Below are positions 1 to 5,818 of a stretch of 5,818 bases of DNA, one piece after another. Location: NCBI GenBank assembly GCA_023461135.1, contig JAEWNX010000046.1:1-5818 (forward strand), read 5' to 3'. The notes below the pieces were generated by a model that made no database searches, had not been told where the DNA came from, and saw nothing but the letters and a program-made list of their open reading frames with translations. A program made the position numbers and the translations under genes. Numbering within the stretch: the stretch's first letter is position 1; every line of letters starts with the position of its first letter. Source of the stretch: Pseudomonadota bacterium (GTDB taxonomy: Bacteria; Pseudomonadota; Alphaproteobacteria; Caulobacterales; Aquidulcibacteraceae).

Positions 1-666
1 CAGAAGGTCTATGACATCGCGGGGCGTGAGCCCGCCGGGCTCATGGTGTGAAACGCCCGGCGCGTAAGCGGGATCGAAGCCGTCGAGATCGATGCTGATA
101 TAGAGCGGGCGTTCGAAGGCGAAGCTGACGCGGTTCACATCGCGCATCTCCACTTGCACGACCCCGAAGCGCTCGGCCTGCTCGCGCTGATGCCTGTTGA
201 GCGTGCGGATGCCGATCTGCACGAGACGCGAGCATAGCCCCTCTTCCATGATCCGCGCGAATGGCGAGGCGTGGCTGCGGCGATCGCCGTCGAGTTCGTC
301 ATAGAGATCGGGATGCGCGTCGAAGTGTAGTATCTCGACCGGCCCGTGATGGGCGGCGATGGCCTGCAGGATCGGGTACGTGACGGCGTGATCGCCGCCG
401 AGCGAGATCGGCACGGCGCCGGCAAGCAGAGAGGCGTCTATGGCCTCGGGAATGCGCGCGTCATCCTCCAGCGTTTCGGTGAGCGGAAGGTCGCCGCAAT
501 CCTTCAGATTGACCTCGCCGCCAAGTTCGGGGCCGCGTTCGCTGGCGGCATTGCCGTGCGGGCTGAACAGGGCCGCGCGTATGAGCGGCGGCGCCTTGGC
601 CGGTCCGCGCATGAACGAGGAGTGCACGTCGGTGGGCAGGCCGATCAGATCGATGCGGCGGCCCAC
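1..666 (-). CDS. Ureohydrolase (arginase/agmatinase superfamily), C-terminus cut by the left edge
   Basis: This gene encodes a binuclear-metal ureohydrolase, an enzyme that hydrolyses a guanidino compound to urea plus an amine. The first 222 residues are visible and the frame is still open at base 1. The complete metal-site framework so far is present: GGDH (His93), FDAHPD (Asp116, His118, Asp120) and SIDLDGFDP (Asp193, Asp195). A conserved SHAS segment (His132) sits where the catalytic-loop histidine is expected. The N-terminal SSFMRGPAKAPPLIR stretch and the SHASPFARIMEEG segment recall plant-type arginases, which can also act on agmatine. Substrate cannot be assigned: arginine, agmatine or another guanidino acid are all possible. 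The missing C-terminal third normally carries the last active-site glutamate. I chose GTG at 666-664 because a GGAG lies 5 bases upstream; another in-frame GTG at 672-670 overlaps the gcvPB stop. The 2-base gap to gcvPB places it in the gcv operon. Family certain, substrate open. Confidence 0.9.
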   Translation of the reverse strand, partial: MGRRIDLIGLPTDVHSSFMRGPAKAPPLIRAALFSPHGNAASERGPELGGEVNLKDCGDLPLTETLEDDARIPEAIDASLLAGAVPISLGGDHAVTYPILQAIAAHHGPVEILHFDAHPDLYDELDGDRRSHASPFARIMEEGLCSRLVQIGIRTLNRHQREQAERFGVVQVEMRDVNRVSFAFERPLYISIDLDGFDPAYAPGVSHHEPGGLTPRDVIDLL

Positions 667-668
667 GC

Positions 669-2192
669 TCACTCCGCAGCGACTTTCGCGCCGGCGTCGT
701 TCTGTCCGCGCCGCCAGCGCAGGCGTGGCTGGCGCGCAGCGCGGGTTTCATCGAGGCGACGCATCGGCGCGAGCTTGGGGGCTTGCTTGAAAAATTCGAC
801 ATCGCCGGCGTTCACGCGCTCGGCGAGCGCGATCATTACGTCAACGAAGCGGTCGAGCTCGCGCTTGGGCTCGGTCTCGGTCGGCTCGATCAGCATCGCG
901 CCGTGCACGACCAGTGGGAAGTATGTCGTGAACGGGTGATAGCCTTCGTCGAGCAGCGCCTTGGCCATATCGATGGTCTCGACGCCCTTTGGCTTGATCG
1001 ATGAATCGTCCAGCAGCACTTCGTGCATGCACGGGTGATCGCCGAAGGGCGCGTTGAAGTGCGGCTTGAGGCGCGCGAGCAGATAGTTCGCGTTCAGCAC
1101 CGCGTCTTCCGCGACTTGCCGGAGGCCATCGCTGCCGTGGCTCATCATGTAGGCGAGCGCGCGCGTGAACATGCCCATCTGGCCGTGGAAGGCGCACATG
1201 CGGCCGAAGGCCTGCGTGCCTTCGGTATGTTCGCGCAGCACGCGCTGACCGTTCTCCATGACGATATGCGGCACCGGCGCGAACGGCGCGAGCGCGGCGG
1301 AGAGCACGGTGGGACCGGCGCCCGGGCCGCCGCCGCCGTGCGGCGTCGAGAACGTCTTGTGCAGATTGATGTGCATCGCATCTACGCCGAGGTCGCCGGG
1401 GCGCACCTTGCCGACGATGGCGTTGTAGTTGGCGCCGTCGCAATAGAAGTAACCGCCCGCCGCATGGACGAGGTCGGCGATCTCCTTCACCTCGCGCTCG
1501 AAGAGCCCGCACGTGTTCGGATTGGTGATCATGATCGCGGCGACGTCGGGGCCGAGCTTGGCTTTCACGTCCTCGGGATGCACGCGGCCGTCGTCGCGCG
1601 CGGGAATTTCATCGACCGTGAATCCGGCGGCCGCGGCTGTCGCCGGATTGGTGCCGTGCGCGGAGCTTGGCACCAGCACGCGCTTACGCTTGTCGCCCTC
1701 GCCGCGCGCTTCCAGCGCCGCCTTGATCGCGAGCATGCCGCAGAATTCGCCGTGCGCGCCGGCTTTCGGCGAAAGCGCGACGGCTGGCATACCGGTCATG
1801 GTGCAGAGCCAGTGCGCGAGCTCGTCCATCAGTTCGAGCGCGCCTTGGATCGTGGAGGTCGGCTGCAGCGGATGGAGATCGGCAAAACCCTCCATGCGCG
1901 CGACGCGCTCGTTGAGGCGGGGATTGTGCTTCATCGTGCACGAGCCGAGCGGGAAGAGGCCGAGATCGATCGCGTAGTTCTTTTGGCTAAGGCGCACGAA
2001 GTGACGCATCGTTTCCGGCTCGGAGAGGCCAGGCAGGTCGAGCGCCGCTTTGCGGCCGAGGCCGCCAAGCTTGTCCTTGCCGCCCTTGGGCGCGGGTAAA
2101 TCGACACCGGTGCCGGTGGCGTGGCCGGTTTCGAAAATTAGCGGTTCAGCTTGCAGCAAACCACGATTGCCGGAGGTGGTTTCGGTCTTCAT
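669..2192 (-). CDS. gcvPB: Glycine dehydrogenase (decarboxylating) subunit 2, PLP-binding P-protein
   Basis: This is the C-terminal half of the two-subunit P-protein, 507 residues, usual for the family. With GcvPA it decarboxylates glycine and passes the aminomethyl group to the lipoyl arm of GcvH in the cytoplasm. The pyridoxal-phosphate lysine is Lys279 in [17 protein letters not shown]. Other conserved blocks are [10 protein letters not shown] (about 82-91), [10 protein letters not shown] (140-149), [10 protein letters not shown] (175-184), NPNTCGLFE (224-232), YCDGANYNA (250-258) and a tail [10 protein letters not shown] (478-487). The fold type I aminotransferase-like domain is intact with no frameshift. 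The ATG at 2192-2190 overlaps the gcvPA stop in an ATGA arrangement, so translation is probably coupled. The purine-rich GAAGAAAG a few bases upstream is a modest ribosome site. The last 15 or so residues, basic then acidic, look like a variable tail. Confidence 0.97.
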   Translation of the reverse strand: MKTETTSGNRGLLQAEPLIFETGHATGTGVDLPAPKGGKDKLGGLGRKAALDLPGLSEPETMRHFVRLSQKNYAIDLGLFPLGSCTMKHNPRLNERVARMEGFADLHPLQPTSTIQGALELMDELAHWLCTMTGMPAVALSPKAGAHGEFCGMLAIKAALEARGEGDKRKRVLVPSSAHGTNPATAAAAGFTVDEIPARDDGRVHPEDVKAKLGPDVAAIMITNPNTCGLFEREVKEIADLVHAAGGYFYCDGANYNAIVGKVRPGDLGVDAMHINLHKTFSTPHGGGGPGAGPTVLSAALAPFAPVPHIVMENGQRVLREHTEGTQAFGRMCAFHGQMGMFTRALAYMMSHGSDGLRQVAEDAVLNANYLLARLKPHFNAPFGDHPCMHEVLLDDSSIKPKGVETIDMAKALLDEGYHPFTTYFPLVVHGAMLIEPTETEPKRELDRFVDVMIALAERVNAGDVEFFKQAPKLAPMRRLDETRAARQPRLRWRRGQNDAGAKVAAE

Positions 2193-3532
2193 GCGATGAC
2201 TTTCTTCAGCGCATCGGCGTAGGCGGCGATGTCGGCGTCGGTGTTCATTTCGGTGGCGCAGGCGATGATGACGTCGTCCATGCCGGCCTTCGGCGCGAGG
2301 CGGCTCATGGCGACGCCGGCGATGACGCCCTGCTCCGCGAGCGTGTCGACGATTTTCTGCGCATTGCCCGGCACGCGGATGGCGATCTCGTTGAAGAAGC
2401 GCTTCGTCAGGACTTCGACGCCCTTCACCTTCCCGAGCGCGTCGGCGAGCGCGACCGCCTTCTCGTGATTGAGCTGCGCGAGGCGTTTCAGTCCCTGCTC
2501 GCCCAGCAAGGTCATGTGGATGGTCCAGGCGAGCTGGCAGAGGCCGCTGTTGGTGCAGATGTTGCTGGTCGCCTTTTCCCGGCGAATGTGTTGCTCGCGC
2601 GTCGAAAGCGTCAGCACGAAGCCGCGCTGGCCGTCGGCGTCTATTGTCTCACCGCAGACCCGGCCAGGCATCTGGCGGATGTACTTTTCCTTCGTGGCGA
2701 ACAGGCCAACGTAAGGGCCGCCGAAGTTTAGCGCGTTGCCGATCGACTGGCCTTCGCCGCAGACGATGTCGGCGCCATAGCTGCCCGCCGGTTCGATGAG
2801 GCCGAAGCTGATGCACTCGGTGAACGTCGCAACCATCAGTGCGCCGGCGCCGCGCGCGGCTTCGCCGATCTTGGTGAGGTCGGTGATCGTGCCGAACACA
2901 TTCGGCGATTGCACGATGACAGCGGCGACATCCGCGCCAAGCGCCTTCGTCACCGCGGCTTCGTCATCGACGGCGGCAGGCAGCGCCACGATCTCGAGCC
3001 CGAGCGCTTCGCAGGCGGTGCGCGCGGTGTCGATGTAGTGCGGATGCACGCCGCCGGAGAAGACGATCTTCTTCCGCTTCGTGACACGCGCAGCCATCAT
3101 CGCCGCTTCCGCGCACGCGGTGGAGCCGTCGTACATCGAGGCGTTGGCCACCTCCATGTCGAGCAGCATCGCGACCTGGCTCTGAAATTCGTAAAGCGCC
3201 TGCAGCGTGCCTTGCGCGATTTCAGGCTGGTACGGCGTGTAGGCGGTGAGGAATTCGCTGCGCTGGATCAGGTGGTCCACACTCGCCGGCACATGGTGGC
3301 GATAAGCGCCGGCGCCGAGGAAGAACGCCGTGCGGCCCGCCGGCGTGTTCTTTTCCGCCAGACGCTGCATGTGGCGATGCACGTCGAGTTCGCCCTGCAC
3401 GCGCGGCAGATCGACGAGATCTTTGAGCAGCGCGCCTTTCGGCACGTCCTTGTAGAGATCATCGACGGACTTGGCGCCGATGACGCCCAGCATCTGCTGG
3501 CGATCAGCGTCGGTGAGCGGCAAATAACGCAT
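2189..3532 (-). CDS. gcvPA: Glycine dehydrogenase (decarboxylating) subunit 1
   Basis: This is the N-terminal half of the split P-protein, 447 residues, matching the usual length of about 440-450. It partners GcvPB in the glycine cleavage complex. It has the PLP-enzyme fold but lacks the Schiff-base lysine, which lies in GcvPB. Visible family blocks are [15 protein letters not shown] (about 97-111), [10 protein letters not shown] (130-139), HPHYIDT near 163-169, GRVCGET (290-296) and [20 protein letters not shown] (307-326). I placed the start at ATG 3532-3530, preceded by GAAGGG six bases upstream. An in-frame TTG directly before it (3535-3533) is possible but unnecessary. The A of the start codon is also the last base of the gcvH stop (TGATG), and the stop overlaps the gcvPB start, so the two subunits are well placed for equimolar synthesis. 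No damage is seen. Confidence 0.97.
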   Translation of the reverse strand: MRYLPLTDADRQQMLGVIGAKSVDDLYKDVPKGALLKDLVDLPRVQGELDVHRHMQRLAEKNTPAGRTAFFLGAGAYRHHVPASVDHLIQRSEFLTAYTPYQPEIAQGTLQALYEFQSQVAMLLDMEVANASMYDGSTACAEAAMMAARVTKRKKIVFSGGVHPHYIDTARTACEALGLEIVALPAAVDDEAAVTKALGADVAAVIVQSPNVFGTITDLTKIGEAARGAGALMVATFTECISFGLIEPAGSYGADIVCGEGQSIGNALNFGGPYVGLFATKEKYIRQMPGRVCGETIDADGQRGFVLTLSTREQHIRREKATSNICTNSGLCQLAWTIHMTLLGEQGLKRLAQLNHEKAVALADALGKVKGVEVLTKRFFNEIAIRVPGNAQKIVDTLAEQGVIAGVAMSRLAPKAGMDDVIIACATEMNTDADIAAYADALKKVIA

Positions 3533-3903
3533 CAAAGGCCCTTCACGTAGTCGGCGTACGCAGCTTCATCCATGAGCGCGTCGACGTCGGACTTGTTGGC
3601 GACTTTGATCTTCACGAACCAGCCGTCGCCTTCTGGCGACTGGTTGATGAGATCGGGTTGCGCGGCGAGCGCGGCGTTGGCTTCAACGACGGTGCCGGCG
3701 ATCGGCGCGTAGACGTCAGACGCCGCCTTCGCGCTCTCGACCACGGCCATGTCAGCGCCCTTCGCGAAGGTCGCGCCGGCGGCGGGCGTTTCGGCGTAGA
3801 CGACATCGCCCAACTGATCGGCGGCGTATTGGGAAATGCCGATGGTGGCGACGTCGCCATCGAGCCGCACCCATTCATGGTCTTTCGTGTAGCGTGTGGT
3901 CAT
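3532..3903 (-). CDS. gcvH: Glycine cleavage system H protein (lipoyl carrier)
   Basis: The product is 123 residues, typical for the H protein. Its lipoyl-lysine arm shuttles the aminomethyl intermediate from the P-protein to GcvT and is then reoxidised by the L protein. The lipoylation site is Lys59 in [12 protein letters not shown]. The N-terminal TKDHEWVR (about 6-13), [12 protein letters not shown] (22-33) and the C-terminal GDGWFVKIK (92-100) are classic H-protein segments. I chose ATG at 3903-3901 because AAGGGGA lies about six bases upstream and the family begins near TKDHEW. An upstream in-frame ATG at 3930 would add nine residues read from the gcvT tail in another frame. It follows the gcvT stop by one base and shares one base with the gcvPA start. 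The protein must be lipoylated, and no lipoylation genes are in the window. Confidence 0.97.
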   Translation of the reverse strand: MTTRYTKDHEWVRLDGDVATIGISQYAADQLGDVVYAETPAAGATFAKGADMAVVESAKAASDVYAPIAGTVVEANAALAAQPDLINQSPEGDGWFVKIKVANKSDVDALMDEAAYADYVKGL

Positions 3904-3904
3904 G

Positions 3905-5068
3905 TCAGGTCCCCTTCTTTGGGCGAACATAGCGGTGCGGAACGAATGGCAGCGGCGTGACGGTGGCGCTGCGCGGCACGCCGCGGATCAGCAGGTCGAT
4001 GACATGGCCAGGCTCGGCGTGCTCGGCGTCGACATAGCCCATCGAGATCGGGCCATTGAGGATCGGCGAGAAGCCGCCTGACGTGATGACGCCGATTTTT
4101 TTGCCGTCCTTCGTGATTTCGACGCCCTCGCGCGCCGGCGCCCGATCGTTCGGGCGGATGCCGACGCGCTTGCGCGACGGCCCGAGTTCGTGCTCGCGCA
4201 GGATGCGTTTGGAGCCGGGGAAATCTCCGGCTTCGCGGCGGCGTTTCTGAATGGTCCAGCCGAGATCCGCTTCGATCGGCGACGTCGTCGGATCGAGATC
4301 GTGGCCGTAAAGGCAGAGCCCAGCTTCGAGACGCAAGCTATCGCGCGCGCCGAGACCAATGGGCTTTACCTCAGGATGGGCGAGAAGCTTTTCGGCGAGC
4401 TCGGTCGCGTTCTCCGCGCGCACCAGAATCTCGTAACCGTCTTCGCCTGTATAACCGGAGCGCGTGACCGTGATGCGGCCGAACGCATCGAAGCGCTTCA
4501 CCGTCATGAACGCCAAGTCCGCAAGTGCGGGATCGATGATTTCGGCTGCAACGACGTGCGCCTTTGGTCCTTGCAGCGCCAAGAGGCAGCGATCGTCGGC
4601 GCGGACAAGATTGGCTTCCCCCGCTGTCGTCGCTTCGATCAGCGCCCAGTCGTCGTGCTTACAGCCGGCGTTGACGACAATGTAGAGATCGCCCGCCGCG
4701 CCGGGCTCCGCCGGGCGTGCGATCATCAGATCATCCAGCACGCCGCCGGCCTCGTTCGTGAGCATCGTGTAGCGGACCTGGCCGGGCTTCAGCCCCTGAA
4801 TGTCCGCGGGCACGAGGCGCTCGATCAGTGACGCAACCTTCTTATGCGCCGCATCGCCTTCGAGCCCGTGTCCCTTCGGCAGCGCGAAGAAACACGGCCC
4901 CATGTGGCTGACGTCGAACAAGCCCGCGTGCTCGCGCGTCCACAGGTGCTCGGCGATCAGGCCTTCGAACTGAATCGGCATGTCGTAACCGGCGAAGTCG
5001 GCGAACTTCGTGGTGCGGGCGCGCCAGAGCGCGTCGAGCGGCAGCTTCAGAGGTGCGGCTTCGGCCAT
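3905..5068 (-). CDS. gcvT: Glycine cleavage system T protein (aminomethyltransferase)
   Basis: This 387-residue enzyme takes the aminomethyl group from lipoyl-GcvH, gives 5,10-methylenetetrahydrofolate and releases ammonia. Conserved blocks are [10 protein letters not shown] (about 25-34), LFDVSHMG (50-57), [12 protein letters not shown] (104-115, where the family's catalytic aspartate is expected), VVNAGCK (131-137), [10 protein letters not shown] (204-213), [20 protein letters not shown] (239-258) and, in the C-terminal domain, [12 protein letters not shown] (327-338). Length and domain order are normal. I placed the start at ATG 5068-5066, with GGGA six bases upstream. The frame stays open further upstream, but that stretch is the riboswitch and its platform, so a longer start is not credible. 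It is the first gene of the gcv operon, just downstream of the glycine riboswitch. The gap to gcvH is one base. Confidence 0.97.
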   Translation of the reverse strand: MAEAAPLKLPLDALWRARTTKFADFAGYDMPIQFEGLIAEHLWTREHAGLFDVSHMGPCFFALPKGHGLEGDAAHKKVASLIERLVPADIQGLKPGQVRYTMLTNEAGGVLDDLMIARPAEPGAAGDLYIVVNAGCKHDDWALIEATTAGEANLVRADDRCLLALQGPKAHVVAAEIIDPALADLAFMTVKRFDAFGRITVTRSGYTGEDGYEILVRAENATELAEKLLAHPEVKPIGLGARDSLRLEAGLCLYGHDLDPTTSPIEADLGWTIQKRRREAGDFPGSKRILREHELGPSRKRVGIRPNDRAPAREGVEITKDGKKIGVITSGGFSPILNGPISMGYVDAEHAEPGHVIDLLIRGVPRSATVTPLPFVPHRYVRPKKGT

Positions 5069-5114
5069 TACGTGTCCCAGGTTTGCGCGGCGCACGCTTC
5101 GCACGTGCGGCCCC
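5069..5114 (-). promoter_or_regulatory. Riboswitch expression platform and gcvT ribosome-binding site
   Basis: These 46 bases link aptamer II to the gcvT start. I see a 6-bp hairpin, CGCACG (5109-5104) with CGTGCG (5096-5091), closing a 7-base loop. It has no U-tract, so it is not a standard intrinsic terminator. The likely Shine-Dalgarno is GGGA at 5078-5075. ACGTG (5106-5102) in the first hairpin arm could instead pair with CACGT (5074-5070), which lies between the Shine-Dalgarno and the ATG. Two mutually exclusive structures would suit translational control. The pairings are read directly from the sequence; the switching role is inference. Confidence 0.5.
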
Positions 5115-5274
5115 CGCTGTCCCTGGCGCCTGAGAGATTTACTCCTTCGGCGGCCGCGTCCCACCGGGCGCGGCGCTATCCAGCGTCGTCATCCCCCCAC
5201 GGTCCGGTTCCCTGAGAGTTTCCGGGGCGGTTGCTCCTTCGGGGACGGCCTGTTCGCCGCTCTCTCCCGCGGGG
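5115..5274 (-). ncRNA. Tandem glycine riboswitch (two aptamers)
   Basis: This is a cis-acting RNA in the gcv leader that binds glycine and normally activates gcv expression. Two copies of the family core are visible. Aptamer I (5274-5195) has an 8-bp P1, CCCCGCGG (5274-5267) with CCGTGGGG (5202-5195, one G-U pair), the core CCGAAGGAGCAA (5242-5231) and ACTCTCAGG (5219-5211). Aptamer II (5185-5115) has P1 CGCTG (5185-5181) with CAGCG (5119-5115), the core CCGAAGGAG (5150-5142) and TCTCTCAGG (5137-5129). The linker between them is about nine bases and includes TGACGA. Its position just before gcvT supports the assignment. Boundaries are good to a few bases and rest on hand pairing. Whether the two aptamers bind cooperatively cannot be read from sequence. 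Confidence 0.95.
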
Positions 5275-5329
5275 TTCGCATGTCTGGCCGGGACCGCGCG
5301 ACTCGCGTCGGGCAGCCTCGTCGCGGCGG

Positions 5330-5358
5330 AAACTGGTCGCGCCGCCTATCAGAGTCAA
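5330..5358 (-). promoter_or_regulatory. Weak sigma-70-type promoter candidate for the gcv operon
   Basis: A good -35 box, TTGACT (5358-5353), is followed after 17 bases by CAGTTT (5335-5330), which is a poor -10 box. Transcription from it would begin about 45-50 bases before aptamer I, a reasonable place for this riboswitch. The -35 match and spacing are seen directly, but the -10 is weak, and alphaproteobacterial promoters are hard to recognise by eye. Confidence 0.25.
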
Positions 5359-5378
5359 TCCGAGCAGGCCCCGAGCGG

Positions 5379-5395
5379 CGCTGTGGACAACAGCG
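5379..5395. repeat. Inverted repeat upstream of the promoter candidate
   Basis: CGCTGT and ACAGCG are perfect inverted 6-base arms around a 5-base centre. The dyad lies about 20 bases upstream of the candidate -35 box, where an activator or repressor might bind. It also contains TTGTCCACA on the minus strand, one mismatch from a DnaA box. No U-tract follows, so a terminator is unlikely. Function is unknown, and a chance dyad in GC-rich DNA is possible. Confidence 0.3.
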
Positions 5396-5500
5396 GCCCA
5401 TTCGCCGTTCGTTCGCGGGATGTCGCCTGCCGTGCTGCCTCGGCGGAAATTCACAGGTGGCGATTGGCGACATTTTCGCGTGAGTCAGGGGCGATGTTCT

Positions 5501-5510
5501 GAACGCGTTC
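5501..5510. repeat. Perfect 10-bp palindrome after the methyltransferase stop
   Basis: GAACGCGTTC is a perfect palindrome located 3 bases past the stop codon of the upstream gene. It has no central loop suitable for an RNA hairpin and no U-tract, so it does not look like an intrinsic terminator. It could be a protein-binding site or chance. Confidence 0.25.
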
Positions 5511-5513
5511 GTC

Positions 5514-5818
5514 TCACCACAGTCCCAGGTACGCTTCCCCGCGCAGGATCGCTTCGGCCTCCGGCGTGTATTTGTCCTTGCTCCTGTCGTCGGGGTGGAG
5601 ATCGAGCCCCTTGTGAATCTGCAGCGGCCCCTTCGATCCCTTGCGCGCCCGCACAATAACGCGCCGCGCCGGCTTGTCGTGGCACGGCCGGATCGGGAAC
5701 ACCGCCACGCCGCCAAGCCGGCCCTCCAAGGCGCCGAGGATTTCACCGAGGCGATGAGCGCGGTGGATCAAGGTCATCTCTGAATGCGCGCGCATGCGAT
5801 TTGACCAGACCTTGATCC
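5514..5818 (-). CDS. TrmN6-like tRNA adenine-N6 methyltransferase, N-terminus cut by the right edge
   Basis: Only the last 100 residues are visible. The frame is open to the right edge, and the ATG at 5795 is internal, since in-frame residues IKVWSNR precede it. The tail resembles the C-terminus of alphaproteobacterial COG4123 methyltransferases (TrmN6/YfiC type), which use S-adenosylmethionine to methylate N6 of A37 in tRNA-Val. Supporting stretches are EMTLIHRAHRL, GRLGGVAVFPIRP, RRVIVRARKGSKGPL, GLDLHPDD and the ending YTPEAEAILRG. The SAM-binding motif and the NPPY catalytic motif lie in the N-terminal part outside the window, so the assignment rests on the tail alone. A short insertion (RSKDK) precedes YTPEAE. 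It ends 446 bases before gcvT on the same strand, with no obvious terminator between. Other SAM-dependent methyltransferases of the same fold cannot be excluded. Confidence 0.75.
   Translation of the reverse strand, partial: IKVWSNRMRAHSEMTLIHRAHRLGEILGALEGRLGGVAVFPIRPCHDKPARRVIVRARKGSKGPLQIHKGLDLHPDDRSKDKYTPEAEAILRGEAYLGLW

Larger units (their letters stand above)
5275..5513 (-). other. Intergenic region and presumed 5' leader of the gcv operon
   Basis: No credible gene is seen between the methyltransferase stop and the riboswitch. Reading frames here lack a plausible start or family motif, and several run into the riboswitch. No hairpin followed by a U-tract is visible after the methyltransferase stop, so read-through from that gene into gcv is possible. 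The gcv promoter should lie here unless the operon depends on upstream transcription. Separate entries describe the weak promoter candidate and the two palindromes. Confidence 0.6.

Noticed and set aside
346..939. A plus-strand open frame across the gcvPB end and the ureohydrolase start
   Set aside because: It runs opposite two real genes and has no family resemblance.
1023..2099. A 358-residue plus-strand open frame opposite gcvPB
   Set aside because: It is a shadow of gcvPB in GC-rich DNA. Its translation is rich in Arg, Ala, Glu and His with no family motifs, while the minus-strand frame has all P-protein motifs.
2909..3550. A 213-residue plus-strand open frame opposite gcvPA
   Set aside because: It is an antisense shadow of a well-supported gene, with no recognisable domain.
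3904..3930. A nine-residue longer GcvH start at 3930
   Set aside because: The extra residues come from the gcvT tail in another frame, and the ATG at 3903 has the better ribosome site.
4190..4831. A 213-residue plus-strand open frame opposite gcvT
   Set aside because: Its composition is that of an antisense frame, and the opposite strand encodes an intact GcvT.
5091..5109. The platform hairpin as an intrinsic terminator
   Set aside because: The stem is only 6 bp and no U-run follows it.
5069..5164. A longer GcvT start at 5164
   Set aside because: It would translate aptamer II and the expression platform; GcvT homology begins just after the ATG at 5068.
5176..5454. A 92-residue minus-strand open frame ending inside the riboswitch
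   Set aside because: It overlaps both riboswitch aptamers, is very Arg/Gly-rich and shows no family motif.
1..5818. Mobile elements, CRISPR arrays, tRNA or rRNA genes
   Set aside because: I saw no transposase motifs, spaced direct repeats, tRNA cloverleaf pattern or rRNA-like sequence on either strand.

Overview
The window looks like a piece of a high-GC alphaproteobacterial chromosome. The evidence is the strong G/C bias at third codon positions, the two-subunit glycine decarboxylase (gcvPA plus gcvPB, not one long gcvP), the tandem glycine riboswitch, and a TrmN6-like methyltransferase tail of the kind I associate with Alphaproteobacteria. A Caulobacterales or Hyphomonadaceae-like host is plausible, but this rests on family resemblance only. 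Every gene lies on the minus strand, so the biological order runs from the right edge to the left edge.

Layout in transcription order: (1) the C-terminal 100 residues of a TrmN6/YfiC-like tRNA adenine-N6 methyltransferase, cut by the right edge (5818-5514); (2) an intergenic region of about 240 bases with a weak promoter candidate and two short palindromes (5513-5275); (3) a tandem two-aptamer glycine riboswitch (5274-5115) and a 46-base expression platform (5114-5069); (4) gcvT (5068-3905), gcvH (3903-3532), gcvPA (3532-2189) and gcvPB (2192-669); (5) a ureohydrolase of the arginase/agmatinase superfamily (666-1), whose C-terminus is cut by the left edge.

The four gcv genes encode the P, H and T proteins of the glycine cleavage system. 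GcvPA/GcvPB decarboxylates glycine and loads the aminomethyl group onto lipoyl-GcvH. GcvT transfers the one-carbon unit to tetrahydrofolate and releases ammonia. The dihydrolipoamide dehydrogenase (L protein) is not in the window. The riboswitch presumably senses glycine and turns the operon on. The genes are packed with 1-base gaps or 1- to 4-base overlaps, which suggests translational coupling.

The least routine feature is the ureohydrolase, which starts 2 bases after the gcvPB stop and so appears to be the fifth gene of the glycine-responsive operon. Its residues resemble plant-type arginases more than typical bacterial arginases. A guanidino-acid substrate whose hydrolysis yields glycine (guanidinoacetate) is an attractive but untested idea. 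I found no transposon, CRISPR array, tRNA or rRNA, and nothing that amounts to a clearly undescribed system.
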